Positions 48,839 through 58,122 of a DNA stretch of 64,000 bases are shown here, one piece after another. Numbering within the stretch: position 1 is the first letter of the stretch; each line of letters opens with the position of its first letter. A program made the translations under genes and the position numbers. Source of the stretch: Phyllobacterium sp. 21LDTY02-6. Lineage in GTDB: Bacteria > Pseudomonadota > Alphaproteobacteria > Rhizobiales > Rhizobiaceae. Under the pieces are notes generated by a model. It searched no databases. It saw only the letters and a program-made list of their open reading frames with translations, and was not told where the DNA came from. The stretch lies in NCBI RefSeq assembly GCF_023554255.2, contig NZ_JAMJWD020000003.1, positions 496,001-560,000 on the forward strand, in the 5' to 3' direction.

Positions 48839-51800
48839 CTATTCCGCCGCTTGCGGCAGATCCAGCCGCAGGGAGGCATGGCCCGAAGACGCGGCGTGTA
48901 CAGGCAGCATTTCCGGTTCATCCGGCGTGTTCGGGCGTACAGCCCAATGGAATGCGCGGCCCATCCAGCGGCTGGCATCATCCATTATCGTATAGAATGA
49001 CGGCACGAAGACGAGCGACAGGACCGTGGAAACGAGCAAGCCGCCAATGACGGCGATCGCCATCGGGGCGCGAAATTCGCCGCCGTCGCCAAAGGCCATG
49101 GCGGCAGGCAGCATGCCCGCCGACATTGCAATGGTGGTCATGATGATGGGCCTGATTCGCTTGCGTCCCGCATCCATGATGGCCTCATTGCGGGGAACGC
49201 CCTGGCGAACCTCTTCAACGGCGAAATCGACGAGCATGATCGCGTTCTTGGTGACTATCCCCATCAGCATCAGAATGCCGATGACCACGGCCATCGATAC
49301 GGAATTGTTGGTCACGAGCAGGGCGACGGCAACGCCCGCGATCGACAGGGGCAGCGACATCAATATGGTGAAGGCGTGAAAGACGCTGCCAAAGAGCAGG
49401 ATCAGCACGACGAATACGAGCATCAGCCCCATGATCATGGCGTCGCGGAAGCCGGCGAACACCTCGCCCATGACCTCCGCATCGCCGGTTTCCTGAATGC
49501 GCACGCCCTCGGGCATCGCCTTTGAAACCGGCAGGTTCTGGACGATCGAAAGGCCTTCGCCGATCTCCTTGCCGTTCGCCATATTGGCGCCAACGACGAC
49601 GCGGCGCTGGCGATTGAACCGCTCTATGGTGGACGGTCCCTGGTCAAAGCCGATCTCGGCGATGGATTCCAGCGGCACCACCACGCCGGACTCCGTCGTA
49701 ACCGTCAATGTCTGCAATACGGAAAGGTCGCGGCGCGCATCTTCCTTCAGCTGCACGCGGATGGGAATCTGGCGGTCTCCAACCGTGTATTTGGCCAGAT
49801 TCGCGTCGAGATCGCCGAGGGTGGCGACGCGCAGCGTATCGGACAGCGCCTGGGTGGAGAGGCCGAGCTCGGCGAGCTTGTCGGTGCGCGGACGCACGAT
49901 GATTTCGGGCCGGTCGAGGGCGGCAGTCGACGAGACGGCCTGGAAATCCCCTGTTGCCGTCATCGCGCTTTGCAGGAGGCGTGCCTGCTCGCTCACCTTT
50001 TCACCGTCACTGCCGATGACGCCGACGGCAAATTCGCGCTCTCCGCGGTCATTGACGAAGTTCGCCCTGAGATCCGCTATGCTGGAGAGTTGCTGCAGGA
50101 TCGCGCCTTCTACCTGCTTCTGGCTGCGGTCACGTTCGCTCTTGTGGCTGAGCTTTACGATCATGGTCGCGCGGCGCGTGTCGAGCGAACCGGTCGGCGA
50201 GGCTCCGCCGGTGACATAGGTCTGCAGCACTTCGGGAATTTCACGGACCTTCTCCGCTGCCCGGTCGGTGGTTTCCCTGGTTTCCTCGATCCTCGCGCCC
50301 GGGGGTAGTTCGAGACTCACCACGACGCGTGCCTCGTCCTGGGCCGGAACAAAACCGGATGGGAGGAAGCCCATTGCCCAGATGGCGACGGCAAAAAGGG
50401 CGATGCCGGTGCCAAGGGTCAGCCAGCGAAACCGCAGCGTGATGGCGAGGAAGCGTGCATAGGCCGATATCCAGCCGGTCTCAGCCTCGCCATGATGCAG
50501 GCTTTTCTTGTCCCTCAGCAGATAGGCCGTCATCATCGGGGTGATCAGACGCGCCACGAGCAGCGAGAAGAAAACGGCGATCGCGACCGTCAGTCCGAAT
50601 TGCTTGAAATATTGCCCGGCAATGCCGCTCATGAAGCTTACGGGTGCGAAGACGGCAATGATCGTCGCCGAGATGGCGATCACGGCCAGTCCGATCTCGT
50701 CTGCCGCCTCGAGCGAAGCCCGGTAGGCCGATTTGCCCGAACGCATGTGCCGGACGATGTTCTCGATCTCGACGATCGCATCATCGACCAGAATGCCCGT
50801 CACGAGTGTTATTCCGAGCAGGCTGACGAGGTTGAGCGAGAAGCCCAGCATGTCGATCGCCCAGAAGGTGGGGATCGCGGACAAGGGCAGGGCGACGGCT
50901 GCAATGAGCGTTGCCCTGAAATTGCGCAGGAACAGCAGCACGACGATGATCGAGAGGACCGCGCCTTCGACCAGAGAACTCATGGCCGATTCATAGTTTC
51001 CGTAGGTGTAGTTGACGGAATTGTCGATCAGCGTGAACTGTGCATCGGGATATTTCTGCCGGAGCTGATCGATGCGCGCCTGCACCAGGTCGTAGACTTC
51101 GGCATCGCTCGCACCCTTGGCGCGAAAGACGGCCAGTGAGACAACCGTTTCATTATTCACACGGGCAAAGGATTTGGGCTCCTCATAGGAGTCGCTGACG
51201 GTGCCGAGCGCGTCGAGACGCACGGACCGTCCCGCCGTGATCGGGATCTCGATGGCGCGCAGATCGTCGAGGCTGCGGGAAGCGCCCAGCGTACGGATGG
51301 TCTGTTGCGTCGTTCCAAGATCGCCGCGCCCGCCGGTGAGGTCGGCATTCATCGATTTGAGAGCCCGGTTGACATCCGCCGCGGTAACGGCGAGGGCTGT
51401 CAGCCGGTCCGGGTCGAGCGCGACGCGGATTTCGCGGGTGACGCCACCATAGCGCTCCACCTTGCCGACGCCCTTGATGCCCTGGATGTCGCGAATGATC
51501 TTGTCGTCCACGAACCAGGACAATTCCTCGGACGTCATGGCCGGCGCCGAAATGCCATAGGTCATGATGGACGCGCCTTCCACGTCGACCGAATTGACCA
51601 ACGGTTCCTTGATGGTCGCGGGGAGGTCGTCGCGTATGCGCTCGACCGCATCCTTGACGTCGTTCAGCGCTTTCTGCGTATCGACCTCGAGGCGGAATTC
51701 GACCAGCGTCGTCGAGTTTCCCTCGGTCAGATTGCTCGTTACGTTCTTGACGCCGGTGATATTGGCAACGGCATCCTCGACGCGCTTGGCGATCTGCGTT

Positions 51801-51985
51801 TCGAGTTCGCTCGGCGCAACGCCCGGATCGGTGATCGAGACGGATACGAGAGGAACGTCGATATTCGGGAAGCGGGTGATCGGCAGCTTGGAGAAGGCCA
51901 TCAGGCCCAGCACTGTCAGCACGACGAAAAGCAGGATCGCCGGAACCGGGTTCCGAATGGACCAGGCGGAAATGTTCCAGTTCAT
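48839..51985 (-). CDS. RND efflux pump inner-membrane transporter (HAE1/AcrB type)
   Basis: 1048 residues, normal for the AcrB/MexB/MdtB family, with twelve transmembrane helices and two large periplasmic loops. TM4 carries GILVDDAIVEIEN with the proton-relay Asp pair; the N-terminus begins MNWNISAWSIRNPVPAIL, as in hydrophobe/amphiphile efflux members. It exports drugs, detergents or related compounds with the adaptor encoded just upstream (ATGA overlap). No outer-membrane factor gene is adjacent, so a TolC-like partner must lie elsewhere. Confidence 0.95.
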   Translation of the reverse strand: MNWNISAWSIRNPVPAILLFVVLTVLGLMAFSKLPITRFPNIDVPLVSVSITDPGVAPSELETQIAKRVEDAVANITGVKNVTSNLTEGNSTTLVEFRLEVDTQKALNDVKDAVERIRDDLPATIKEPLVNSVDVEGASIMTYGISAPAMTSEELSWFVDDKIIRDIQGIKGVGKVERYGGVTREIRVALDPDRLTALAVTAADVNRALKSMNADLTGGRGDLGTTQQTIRTLGASRSLDDLRAIEIPITAGRSVRLDALGTVSDSYEEPKSFARVNNETVVSLAVFRAKGASDAEVYDLVQARIDQLRQKYPDAQFTLIDNSVNYTYGNYESAMSSLVEGAVLSIIVVLLFLRNFRATLIAAVALPLSAIPTFWAIDMLGFSLNLVSLLGITLVTGILVDDAIVEIENIVRHMRSGKSAYRASLEAADEIGLAVIAISATIIAVFAPVSFMSGIAGQYFKQFGLTVAIAVFFSLLVARLITPMMTAYLLRDKKSLHHGEAETGWISAYARFLAITLRFRWLTLGTGIALFAVAIWAMGFLPSGFVPAQDEARVVVSLELPPGARIEETRETTDRAAEKVREIPEVLQTYVTGGASPTGSLDTRRATMIVKLSHKSERDRSQKQVEGAILQQLSSIADLRANFVNDRGEREFAVGVIGSDGEKVSEQARLLQSAMTATGDFQAVSSTAALDRPEIIVRPRTDKLAELGLSTQALSDTLRVATLGDLDANLAKYTVGDRQIPIRVQLKEDARRDLSVLQTLTVTTESGVVVPLESIAEIGFDQGPSTIERFNRQRRVVVGANMANGKEIGEGLSIVQNLPVSKAMPEGVRIQETGDAEVMGEVFAGFRDAMIMGLMLVFVVLILLFGSVFHAFTILMSLPLSIAGVAVALLVTNNSVSMAVVIGILMLMGIVTKNAIMLVDFAVEEVRQGVPRNEAIMDAGRKRIRPIIMTTIAMSAGMLPAAMAFGDGGEFRAPMAIAVIGGLLVSTVLSLVFVPSFYTIMDDASRWMGRAFHWAVRPNTPDEPEMLPVHAASSGHASLRLDLPQAAE

Positions 51986-53172
51986 CGAACGGCTCCCGTG
52001 GCCTCGTTGGCGAGGCGAACCGGTGTGACGCGATCGCCGTGAGCGACGAATGTGCCGGCGCGGACGACCACTTCCTCGCCTTCTTCCAATCCGCTGACGA
52101 TTTCGGCCGACTGGCCGTCGCGAATGCCCAGCGTTACTTTTCTGCTGTCGATGAAACCATTCTTCACCACCTGGACCACGGTGTCGGTGGCGTCATAGAC
52201 GATCGATGAGAGAGGCACGCTTATATTGTCGCGCCGGGCAAGTTCGACGACGGCACGCGCGAAATTGCCCGGGCGGATATTGGGGTTCCGGTCCAGCGAA
52301 ATCTTGACCGGGCCGAGGCGGGAGGCAGCCGCAACCTCCGGCGATATGAGCCGGATGCGACCCGTTACGGGCTCTTCCATGCCGGAAACACGCACGGCGA
52401 CGGTCATACCGGGACGCAGGTGGGGAAGATCGACTTCCGGAACATTGGCGGCGAGCTCAAAATCGCTGTCGCGGCCGATGCGGAACAATGGCCCGGCATT
52501 TGCGGAGACGATGGCGCCGAGAAGGGCGTCGCGGCTGAGAATGACACCACTCGCGGGTGCCCTCACATCGGCCTTTTCCAGCCTGAGCAGCACGTCGCGC
52601 TTCTGGGCGGCGACGAGCTGCAACTGCGTCTCGGTCGCGGACAGGGCGTGGCGCGCGGTATTCAGCTTCGCCTTGGCGCTGTCATGGGCATTGGTGGCAT
52701 TGTCGAATTCGGCCTTGGACGTATAGCCTTTTGCCGATAGCGAGCGGGCGCGGTCGAGCGCTTCGAGCGCCTGGCGGACCGCGATCTCGGCATCGACGAT
52801 CTGCGCCTGCGATTGGGCAATGGAAGCGGTTGCCTGGGCGGCCTGCGCCTCGATCTGCGCCAGTTGGATCTCGAGCGATGATTTGTCGAGCCGTGCGAGC
52901 ACGTCGCCTTCCTTGACGACGTCGCCCTCATCCGCGTTCAGTTCCAGAACCCGCAGCCCTGCGACATCGGTGCCCACGGCTACTTCCTGCCGCGGCACCA
53001 CCGTGCCGGTGACGGTCAGGGTCGCGACCATCTCCTGGCGCCGGACCGCGACCACATTGATCGAAGGCGCGTTGGCAGCCGCTGCCACCGTCTCCTCTGC
53101 ATTCACCGCGGCGGGCGCTCCGAGAACGGATGCCAGGGCGAGGAGGGAAAGGTACTTCCTGATGGCGTTCAT
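51982..53172 (-). CDS. RND efflux periplasmic adaptor (membrane fusion protein)
   Basis: 396 residues with signal peptide (LLALASVLGAPAAVNAEE). Typical adaptor layout: a lipoyl half (TVVPRQEVAVGTDVAGLRVLELNADEGDVVKEGDVLARLD in part), an alpha-hairpin, the second lipoyl half (RAPASGVILSRDALLG) and a beta-barrel. It bridges the RND pump to an outer-membrane channel. It is the first gene of the two-gene pump operon, 24 bases after the tetR gene on the same strand. Confidence 0.95.
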   Translation of the reverse strand: MNAIRKYLSLLALASVLGAPAAVNAEETVAAAANAPSINVVAVRRQEMVATLTVTGTVVPRQEVAVGTDVAGLRVLELNADEGDVVKEGDVLARLDKSSLEIQLAQIEAQAAQATASIAQSQAQIVDAEIAVRQALEALDRARSLSAKGYTSKAEFDNATNAHDSAKAKLNTARHALSATETQLQLVAAQKRDVLLRLEKADVRAPASGVILSRDALLGAIVSANAGPLFRIGRDSDFELAANVPEVDLPHLRPGMTVAVRVSGMEEPVTGRIRLISPEVAAASRLGPVKISLDRNPNIRPGNFARAVVELARRDNISVPLSSIVYDATDTVVQVVKNGFIDSRKVTLGIRDGQSAEIVSGLEEGEEVVVRAGTFVAHGDRVTPVRLANEATGAVR

Positions 53173-53196
53173 GATAAACCCGCTGAATGAGGATGG

Positions 53197-53907
53197 TCAG
53201 GTATGTTTTGGGCGCAGGATGGATTCGGCCAGGGCGCGGAACACCGGTTCGAGCGCCTCCGGTTCCACGCCTTCGGCCGGAAAATTGCGTAGAATGATGC
53301 CTTCGCCCATTGCCGAGAGACTGGCCACGGCAAGCTCCAGATCTACCACCGGATCGATGAGGCCATGTTCCTTTGCCTGGCGGAAGGCGCTGAGAAGCTT
53401 TTCCCGCATCATGCTTTCATGCAGGTCGCAGATGGCCGCCACGGCATCGTTGCGGGTAGCCTCGGCACGGACTTCAAGAAGCAGTCTCGCACTGGAATCC
53501 GCCGGCCCGGGACCGGAATTCTGCATCGACATCTGGCGGATATGCTCAATTCCGACAAAAACGAGGGCATCGACGATGTCGCGGGTACCGGACATGCGAT
53601 CCAGAATCTCCGCGCTTTCCTGCCGATGGGCGGCGCAAATACGCTCGATAATGGCTTCCTTGGAGGGAAAATAGCGGTAAAGCGCGCCCGGACTCATGCC
53701 AGCCTCGGCACATATCTCGTTCATCGACGCGCCGCGAAAGCCCGACCGTATGAAACACTCGGTCGCGGCATTGAGGATACGCTCTTCCTGCGCCTCGCGA
53801 TTGCGCGCGCGCTTGCCGAAGAATTTGGTGATGCAGCACCGGCTCTCGTCAGTGTCGTCGACCGGGAGAGGGGCTTTCAGCGAGCGGGATGAAGTGTAGT
53901 CAGCCAT
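53197..53907 (-). CDS. TetR-family repressor of the RND pump
   Basis: 236 residues. The TetR helix-turn-helix is at about 37-85 (ILNAATECFIRSGFRGASMNEICAEAGMSPGALYRYF in part). ATG 53907 is chosen; the open frame upstream runs through the operator-like palindromes and is not likely coding. It lies just upstream of the pump genes on the same strand and should repress them and itself through the palindrome at 53923-53938. Confidence 0.9.
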   Translation of the reverse strand: MADYTSSRSLKAPLPVDDTDESRCCITKFFGKRARNREAQEERILNAATECFIRSGFRGASMNEICAEAGMSPGALYRYFPSKEAIIERICAAHRQESAEILDRMSGTRDIVDALVFVGIEHIRQMSMQNSGPGPADSSARLLLEVRAEATRNDAVAAICDLHESMMREKLLSAFRQAKEHGLIDPVVDLELAVASLSAMGEGIILRNFPAEGVEPEALEPVFRALAESILRPKHT

Positions 53908-53922
53908 GGGTCCAGAAAAAAA

Positions 53923-53938
53923 GAGCGAACGTTCACTC
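53923..53938. promoter_or_regulatory. Probable TetR operator
   Basis: GAGCGAACGTTCACTC is a 16-bp palindrome with one mismatched pair around a GAACGTTC core, 16 bases upstream of the tetR start. The core is typical of TetR-type efflux repressor operators. Confidence 0.6.
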
Positions 53939-53972
53939 TCGTTTATATGGCAACATGGCGTCTCGTCAATAT

Positions 53973-53988
53973 GAGAATGATCATTCTC
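53973..53988. promoter_or_regulatory. Perfect 16-bp palindrome between tetR and ECF sigma gene
   Basis: GAGAATGATCATTCTC is a perfect palindrome whose centre lies exactly 50 bases from that of the TetR operator candidate. It resembles Fur-type AATGAT-ATCATT arrangements and could control the ECF sigma gene at 54063, or be a second TetR site. Confidence 0.5.
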
Positions 53989-54062
53989 GCTTTTATTTTG
54001 GCTGAGTGGACAAAATTTCGAGGCGGGTGGAATAAAATCCGTTTGGAAGGCGTATATCGGGC

Positions 54063-54602
54063 ATGAAGGATCAAGACCCACGGTTCGATGTTCTATCCCA
54101 GCTTGGCTCCTTGCGGCGCTATGCAAGGACGCTCGCGGGCAATGATCAGGACGCGGAAGATCTCGTGCATGACGCGCTTGTCCGCGCCTATGAGAGACAA
54201 TCGAGCTTTCGCACGGGCAGCAACCTTCGCAGCTGGCTATTTTCCGTTCTGCATAATGTCTTCATCGATCGCTTCCGCTCGAAGCGGTCGGAAGCGCGCA
54301 AGATCGAACAGGCCGGCTGGGTAACGGATACGGTTCAGGCGCCGCCGCAGGAGCATTCAGCGCGGCTCGGCCAGGTGCGCAGGGCATTTGGCGCCCTGCC
54401 GGAAGAACAACGGGGCGCGCTGCACCTCGTGGCTGTGGAAGGCCTCTCCTATGAGGAAGCAGCCGCAATACTGGGCGTGCCCGTCGGCACATTGATGTCC
54501 CGCCTCAGCCGCGCCAGGGCGGCGATGCGCGACATCGAGGAAAACCCGCCCCAGACGGGGAAATTAAGGCTCGTAGGAGGCCGCGATGACCAGGAACATT
54601 GA
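54063..54602 (+). CDS. ECF sigma-70 family sigma factor
   Basis: 179 residues: region sigma-2 (DQDAEDLVHDALVRAYERQSSFR; WLFSVLHNVFIDRFRS) and sigma-4 (LSYEEAAAILGVPVGTLMSRLSRAR). It directs RNA polymerase to an extracytoplasmic-response regulon. The downstream membrane anti-sigma gene overlaps its end by 17 bases. The promoter region contains the palindrome at 53973. Confidence 0.95.
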   Translation: MKDQDPRFDVLSQLGSLRRYARTLAGNDQDAEDLVHDALVRAYERQSSFRTGSNLRSWLFSVLHNVFIDRFRSKRSEARKIEQAGWVTDTVQAPPQEHSARLGQVRRAFGALPEEQRGALHLVAVEGLSYEEAAAILGVPVGTLMSRLSRARAAMRDIEENPPQTGKLRLVGGRDDQEH

Positions 54603-55359
54603 TCCAATCACCCGCGCGGACCTCGACGCCTATGTCGACGAACAGCTTGACGCAGCGCGGCGGATCGAGGTGGCGGCCTATCTGTCCGAGCATCCGCAGG
54701 AAGCGGCGCAGGTCATGGCAGATTTGCGCGGACGGGATGAATTGCGCCTCGCCCTGTCGACCGCGTCATCCGTGTCGGGCCTTGCATCGGCGCAGGCTGC
54801 CGAACGCCTGCAGCGAAGCCTTGCCCGGCGGCGGTTCTTCCGCAACGTCCAGCGTATCGCCGCGATCGGCGTCCTCGTCGGCCTCGGCTGGATGGCGCAT
54901 GCGGGTTTCGGGCCGCTCGTCGTCTCGCAGGTGGTCGCGTCCACGCCGCCGCCGCCCTTCGTGCAGGATGCCGTCATGGCCCACAAGACCTCCCTGCTGC
55001 GAGCCGGGATGGCTTCGCAGCTCGAAACGAAGAGCCTCGATGCCGCGGAGATACGGGCGGCGACCGCCATCGTCATGCCGGAACTGCCGGTCGGCTGGAA
55101 AGTGAAGGATGTCCAGCTGTTCCCGTCCACTTTCGGGCCGAGCGTCGAAGTCGAAATCGGCACCGACAAGGCGGCACCGCTCTCGCTGTTCGCCGTTCGC
55201 CCCGGCAGCTTCGATGTGGTGAAGCCGCAGATCGTCGATATCGACGGCATGTCGGCGGCCTATTTCCAGATCGGCGAGGTGGCCTATGCGCTCGTCGCCG
55301 AGGCAGGTGCGTCGGATCTGCGCAAGGTCGCGACAGACATATCCAGCACTCTTTATTGA
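54586..55359 (+). CDS. Transmembrane anti-sigma factor
   Basis: 257 residues: cytosolic N-terminal anti-sigma domain (ITRADLDAYVDEQLDAARRIEVAAYLSEHPQEA in part), one membrane helix at about 88-110 and a periplasmic domain. The zinc-binding HxxxCxxC motif of many such proteins is absent. It should hold the preceding ECF factor at the membrane until a periplasmic signal releases it. Confidence 0.88.
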   Translation: MTRNIDPITRADLDAYVDEQLDAARRIEVAAYLSEHPQEAAQVMADLRGRDELRLALSTASSVSGLASAQAAERLQRSLARRRFFRNVQRIAAIGVLVGLGWMAHAGFGPLVVSQVVASTPPPPFVQDAVMAHKTSLLRAGMASQLETKSLDAAEIRAATAIVMPELPVGWKVKDVQLFPSTFGPSVEVEIGTDKAAPLSLFAVRPGSFDVVKPQIVDIDGMSAAYFQIGEVAYALVAEAGASDLRKVATDISSTLY

Positions 55360-55381
55360 TTATCAACGGAAGGAAAACGCG

Positions 55382-56098
55382 ATGAATACACCCCTCCAAT
55401 ATGGTTTGGGACGGACTGGCCAATCAGCGGCGCAGTTCGACGAAGGTTTGCGCCAGCATATGCTGCGCATCTACAATTACATGGGCCTCGGGCTCGTCGT
55501 CACCGGCATCATCGCCTTCATGGTCGCATCGACTCCCGCACTCTACGTGCCCATCTTCTCCACCCCGCTGAAATGGGTGGTGATGCTGGCTCCGCTCGCC
55601 TTCGTGATGTTCTTCTCGTTCCGCATGCACTCCATGTCGGCCGCTTCGGCCCAGATGCTGTTCTGGGCATTCTGCGCCGTCATGGGACTTTCGATGGCAT
55701 CGATCTTTCTCGTCTTCACGGGTAACAGCATCGCGCGCACCTTCTTCATCGCAGCGACGATGTTCGGCGCGACGAGCCTCTACGGCTACACGACGAAGCG
55801 CGACCTGTCGCAGTACGGTTCGTTCCTGATGATGGGCCTGATCGGCGTCGTCGTAGCCAGCCTCGTCAACCTGTTCCTCGGCTCGACGATGATACAATTC
55901 GTCGTATCGGTCGCCGGTGTTCTCGTCTTCGTCGGCCTGACGGCATGGGATACGCAGTCGATCAAGGAACAATATGCGGAGAATCATGATTCCGAAACGC
56001 AGCAGAAGCTGGCCGTGTTCGGAGCCTTCTCCCTGTATCTGAACTTCATCAATCTGTTCCAGCTGCTGCTCAACCTGACGGGCCAGCGCGAAGAATAG
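55382..56098 (+). CDS. BAX inhibitor-1 (YbhL/YccA) family membrane protein
   Basis: 238 residues with seven hydrophobic helices and the UPF0005/BI-1 signature (YGYTTKRDLSQYGSFLMMGLIG; LTAWDTQSIKEQYAE). Bacterial members are pH-sensitive calcium-leak channels or FtsH partners. AAGGA lies upstream of ATG 55382. It has its own terminator. Confidence 0.95.
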   Translation: MNTPLQYGLGRTGQSAAQFDEGLRQHMLRIYNYMGLGLVVTGIIAFMVASTPALYVPIFSTPLKWVVMLAPLAFVMFFSFRMHSMSAASAQMLFWAFCAVMGLSMASIFLVFTGNSIARTFFIAATMFGATSLYGYTTKRDLSQYGSFLMMGLIGVVVASLVNLFLGSTMIQFVVSVAGVLVFVGLTAWDTQSIKEQYAENHDSETQQKLAVFGAFSLYLNFINLFQLLLNLTGQREE

Positions 56099-56121
56099 TA
56101 CTGAAGCGGATCGTAAATGGA

Positions 56122-56148
56122 AAAAGGCCAGGTTCGACCTGGCCTTTT
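56122..56148. terminator. Bidirectional rho-independent terminator
   Basis: An 11-bp perfect stem AAAAGGCCAGG / CCTGGCCTTTT with loop TTCGA. It follows the BI-1 gene by 23 bases and the convergent marR gene by 23 bases, with T-rich ends on both strands. Confidence 0.92.
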
Positions 56149-56171
56149 ATCGTTCGACGTTGATTCCTGCC

Positions 56172-56753
56172 TCAGCCGCCGCGGCTTTCGCCGGGTGTGC
56201 CGAATATGACGGCGCTCGCCCAGGTCTGCTCGATACGGTCGAGCGTGCGGAAGGTCGTTTCCAGATTGCGGATGCTTTCCTCATCATTCGCGATGAGCTT
56301 GTGGCAGGACGCTGCGGTTTCAGCCATGTCGGCGCAGAGTTCCTGGCCCTTGGCCGAAAGCTTGATGCGTGCCGCGCGACGGTCGCGCTGCAAGGCATTG
56401 CGCTCGATGTAACCGGCTTCGCCCAGCTGTTTGAGGTAATAGGAGAGATTGGTGCCGGCATAGGGACCGCGCTCCATGAGCTGGCTGACGGAGATCTCGT
56501 CATTGCCGATCGCCAGAAGCAACATCAGGTGGGCAGGCCCGATCTCTTCGACTCCCCGGCGCGTCATTTCCGACTGCAGAAATACCGAAAAGCGCCGATT
56601 GACCCGCTCAAGGGTTCGGGCGAGTTCGAAATGGGTGATGATAGGCGAGGCGGAAGCAGACGACTTGCGCCCCATCCGACTGGTATCCGTCCGGCCTGTC
56701 GCATCCGGCCCGGCATCCCTGTTCTGATAGATCGGAACCAAATCAATCTCCAT
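56172..56753 (-). CDS. MarR-family regulator
   Basis: 193 residues. The winged-helix region is about 65-130 (EISVSQLMERGPYAGTNLSYYLKQLGEAGYIERNALQRDRRAARIKLSAKG in part). I start at ATG 56753 because the longer frame (to 56813) would run over an operator-like palindrome at 56807. Related rhizobial proteins (LdtR) control L,D-transpeptidase genes; the similarity is suggestive and no target is shown here. Confidence 0.85.
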   Translation of the reverse strand: MEIDLVPIYQNRDAGPDATGRTDTSRMGRKSSASASPIITHFELARTLERVNRRFSVFLQSEMTRRGVEEIGPAHLMLLLAIGNDEISVSQLMERGPYAGTNLSYYLKQLGEAGYIERNALQRDRRAARIKLSAKGQELCADMAETAASCHKLIANDEESIRNLETTFRTLDRIEQTWASAVIFGTPGESRGG

Positions 56754-56806
56754 GAATGGCGCCGCAACCGCCTTCGAGTGTAGTGATATTTGCAGATCAA
56801 CTTCGC

Positions 56807-56824
56807 ACTGCACAATAGTACAGT
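56807..56824. promoter_or_regulatory. Probable MarR operator
   Basis: ACTGCAC-AATA-GTACAGT is an 18-bp palindrome with one mismatched pair, 54 bases upstream of the chosen marR start. Such sites usually mediate autoregulation. Confidence 0.5.
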
Positions 56825-56978
56825 CAATCCAAACTGTGGGTATATAAGTATTATCACCAAGTGGGAAGGCAGAGATTGCCGGGTGGTGACTCTTGGGCGG
56901 CCACGATGCCTGTCCAGTGTCTTTGCCGGCGAATCGATGGCAAAAAATTGTTAACTTTTTCTCTCTATATCTCGAAGA

Positions 56979-57575
56979 ATGTTAAGGAATTTGCCCGGGA
57001 AAGTGGCAGTTTTTGCCATTATGCTCGTCTTGGTTGGCTGTGCGACGGCGCCAAGCCGGATCAACAATGTCTGTGCGGTTTTCGACCAGAGAGACGGTTG
57101 GTTCGATAATTGGTACAGTGCAGCAAAGCGCGCCGAACAACGTTATGGCGTTCCCGTTCCGATTCTCATGGCGACGATTCGCAAGGAATCAGGCTTCAAG
57201 GCGCGCGTGCGTCCGCCGCGTACGAAGCTGCTCGGCTTCATTCCGTGGAAGCGTCCTTCGTCGGCCTATGGCTATTCGCAGGCATTGGATGGAACCTGGG
57301 CACAATATAAGCGCGAGACGGGCCGGTGGGGCGCCAGCCGCAACGATTTCGGCGATGCGGTCGATTTCGTCGGTTGGTATCACTCCAAGAGCCGGGACGT
57401 GAATGGCATCGCCTTGAACGACGCCTACAATCTGTATCTCGCCTATTATTTCGGACACACGGCCTATTCGCGCGGTTCATGGAAATCAAATGCCGGCATG
57501 CAGCGCGTCGCCCGCGCTGCCGCCACCATGGCTGCCGATTACGAACGGCAGATGCGCAATTGCGGCTTGAAGTAG
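56979..57575 (+). CDS. Lytic transglycosylase-like lipoprotein (SLT domain)
   Basis: 198 residues with lipobox LVGC near residue 21. The SLT-type lysozyme fold shows the catalytic Glu in ATIRKESGFKA, then SSAYGYSQALDGTWAQYKRETG and an AYNLYLAYYFGH helix. It should cleave peptidoglycan glycan strands from the inner face of the outer membrane. No ribosome site is obvious; GTG 57003 is a less likely alternative start. Confidence 0.9.
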   Translation: MLRNLPGKVAVFAIMLVLVGCATAPSRINNVCAVFDQRDGWFDNWYSAAKRAEQRYGVPVPILMATIRKESGFKARVRPPRTKLLGFIPWKRPSSAYGYSQALDGTWAQYKRETGRWGASRNDFGDAVDFVGWYHSKSRDVNGIALNDAYNLYLAYYFGHTAYSRGSWKSNAGMQRVARAAATMAADYERQMRNCGLK

Positions 57576-57581
57576 GTTCCG

Positions 57582-57935
57582 TCAGAGCTCGGTAAAGGGC
57601 TGGAACCCGCCATAGATCATGCGCTTGCCATCAAAGATGTGCTCGGCGCCGGCCGATTCGAGGCGTGGATCCTCCATCACCTTCCTGTTTATCTCGTCCC
57701 GTTTCTCGCGCGAGGGGTAAACGATCCACGAGAAGACGACGACCTCATTCTCGTTCGCGTGCACTGCGCAGGGAAAGGAGGTGAGTTCGCCATAGGGTAC
57801 GTCGTCGCCGACACATTCGACATAGGCGAGCGCACCGTGATCCATCCAGACTTCGCCGGCCCGCTTCGTCAGTTCCTTGTAAGCCTCGAAATTGTCCTTT
57901 GGAACTGCGAGTATGAAACCATCGACATAGGACAT
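57582..57935 (-). CDS. DUF1428 family protein
   Basis: 117 residues, a ferredoxin-like dimeric barrel fold (SYVDGFILAVPKDNFEAYKEL; FSWIVYPSREKRDEINRKVM). AAGGAGG sits seven bases before ATG 57935, so the longer open frame is not used. Function unknown; common in alphaproteobacteria. Confidence 0.92.
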   Translation of the reverse strand: MSYVDGFILAVPKDNFEAYKELTKRAGEVWMDHGALAYVECVGDDVPYGELTSFPCAVHANENEVVVFSWIVYPSREKRDEINRKVMEDPRLESAGAEHIFDGKRMIYGGFQPFTEL

Positions 57936-58122
57936 TGTATCCTCCTTGAGTTGCACATGGGATTGGACCACGGCCTAGGAACGAATGAAAGTCTGCGATG
58001 CCGACAACTCGCACCGGTTTTTCTTGGAAATCGTTGCGCTATATCGGTCGCTCGCTGGCAATTCACAACCGGGGGTCTATAAGTGAAGGCGTCCTCAACT
58101 CGTCATCATAGGGATTCACACG

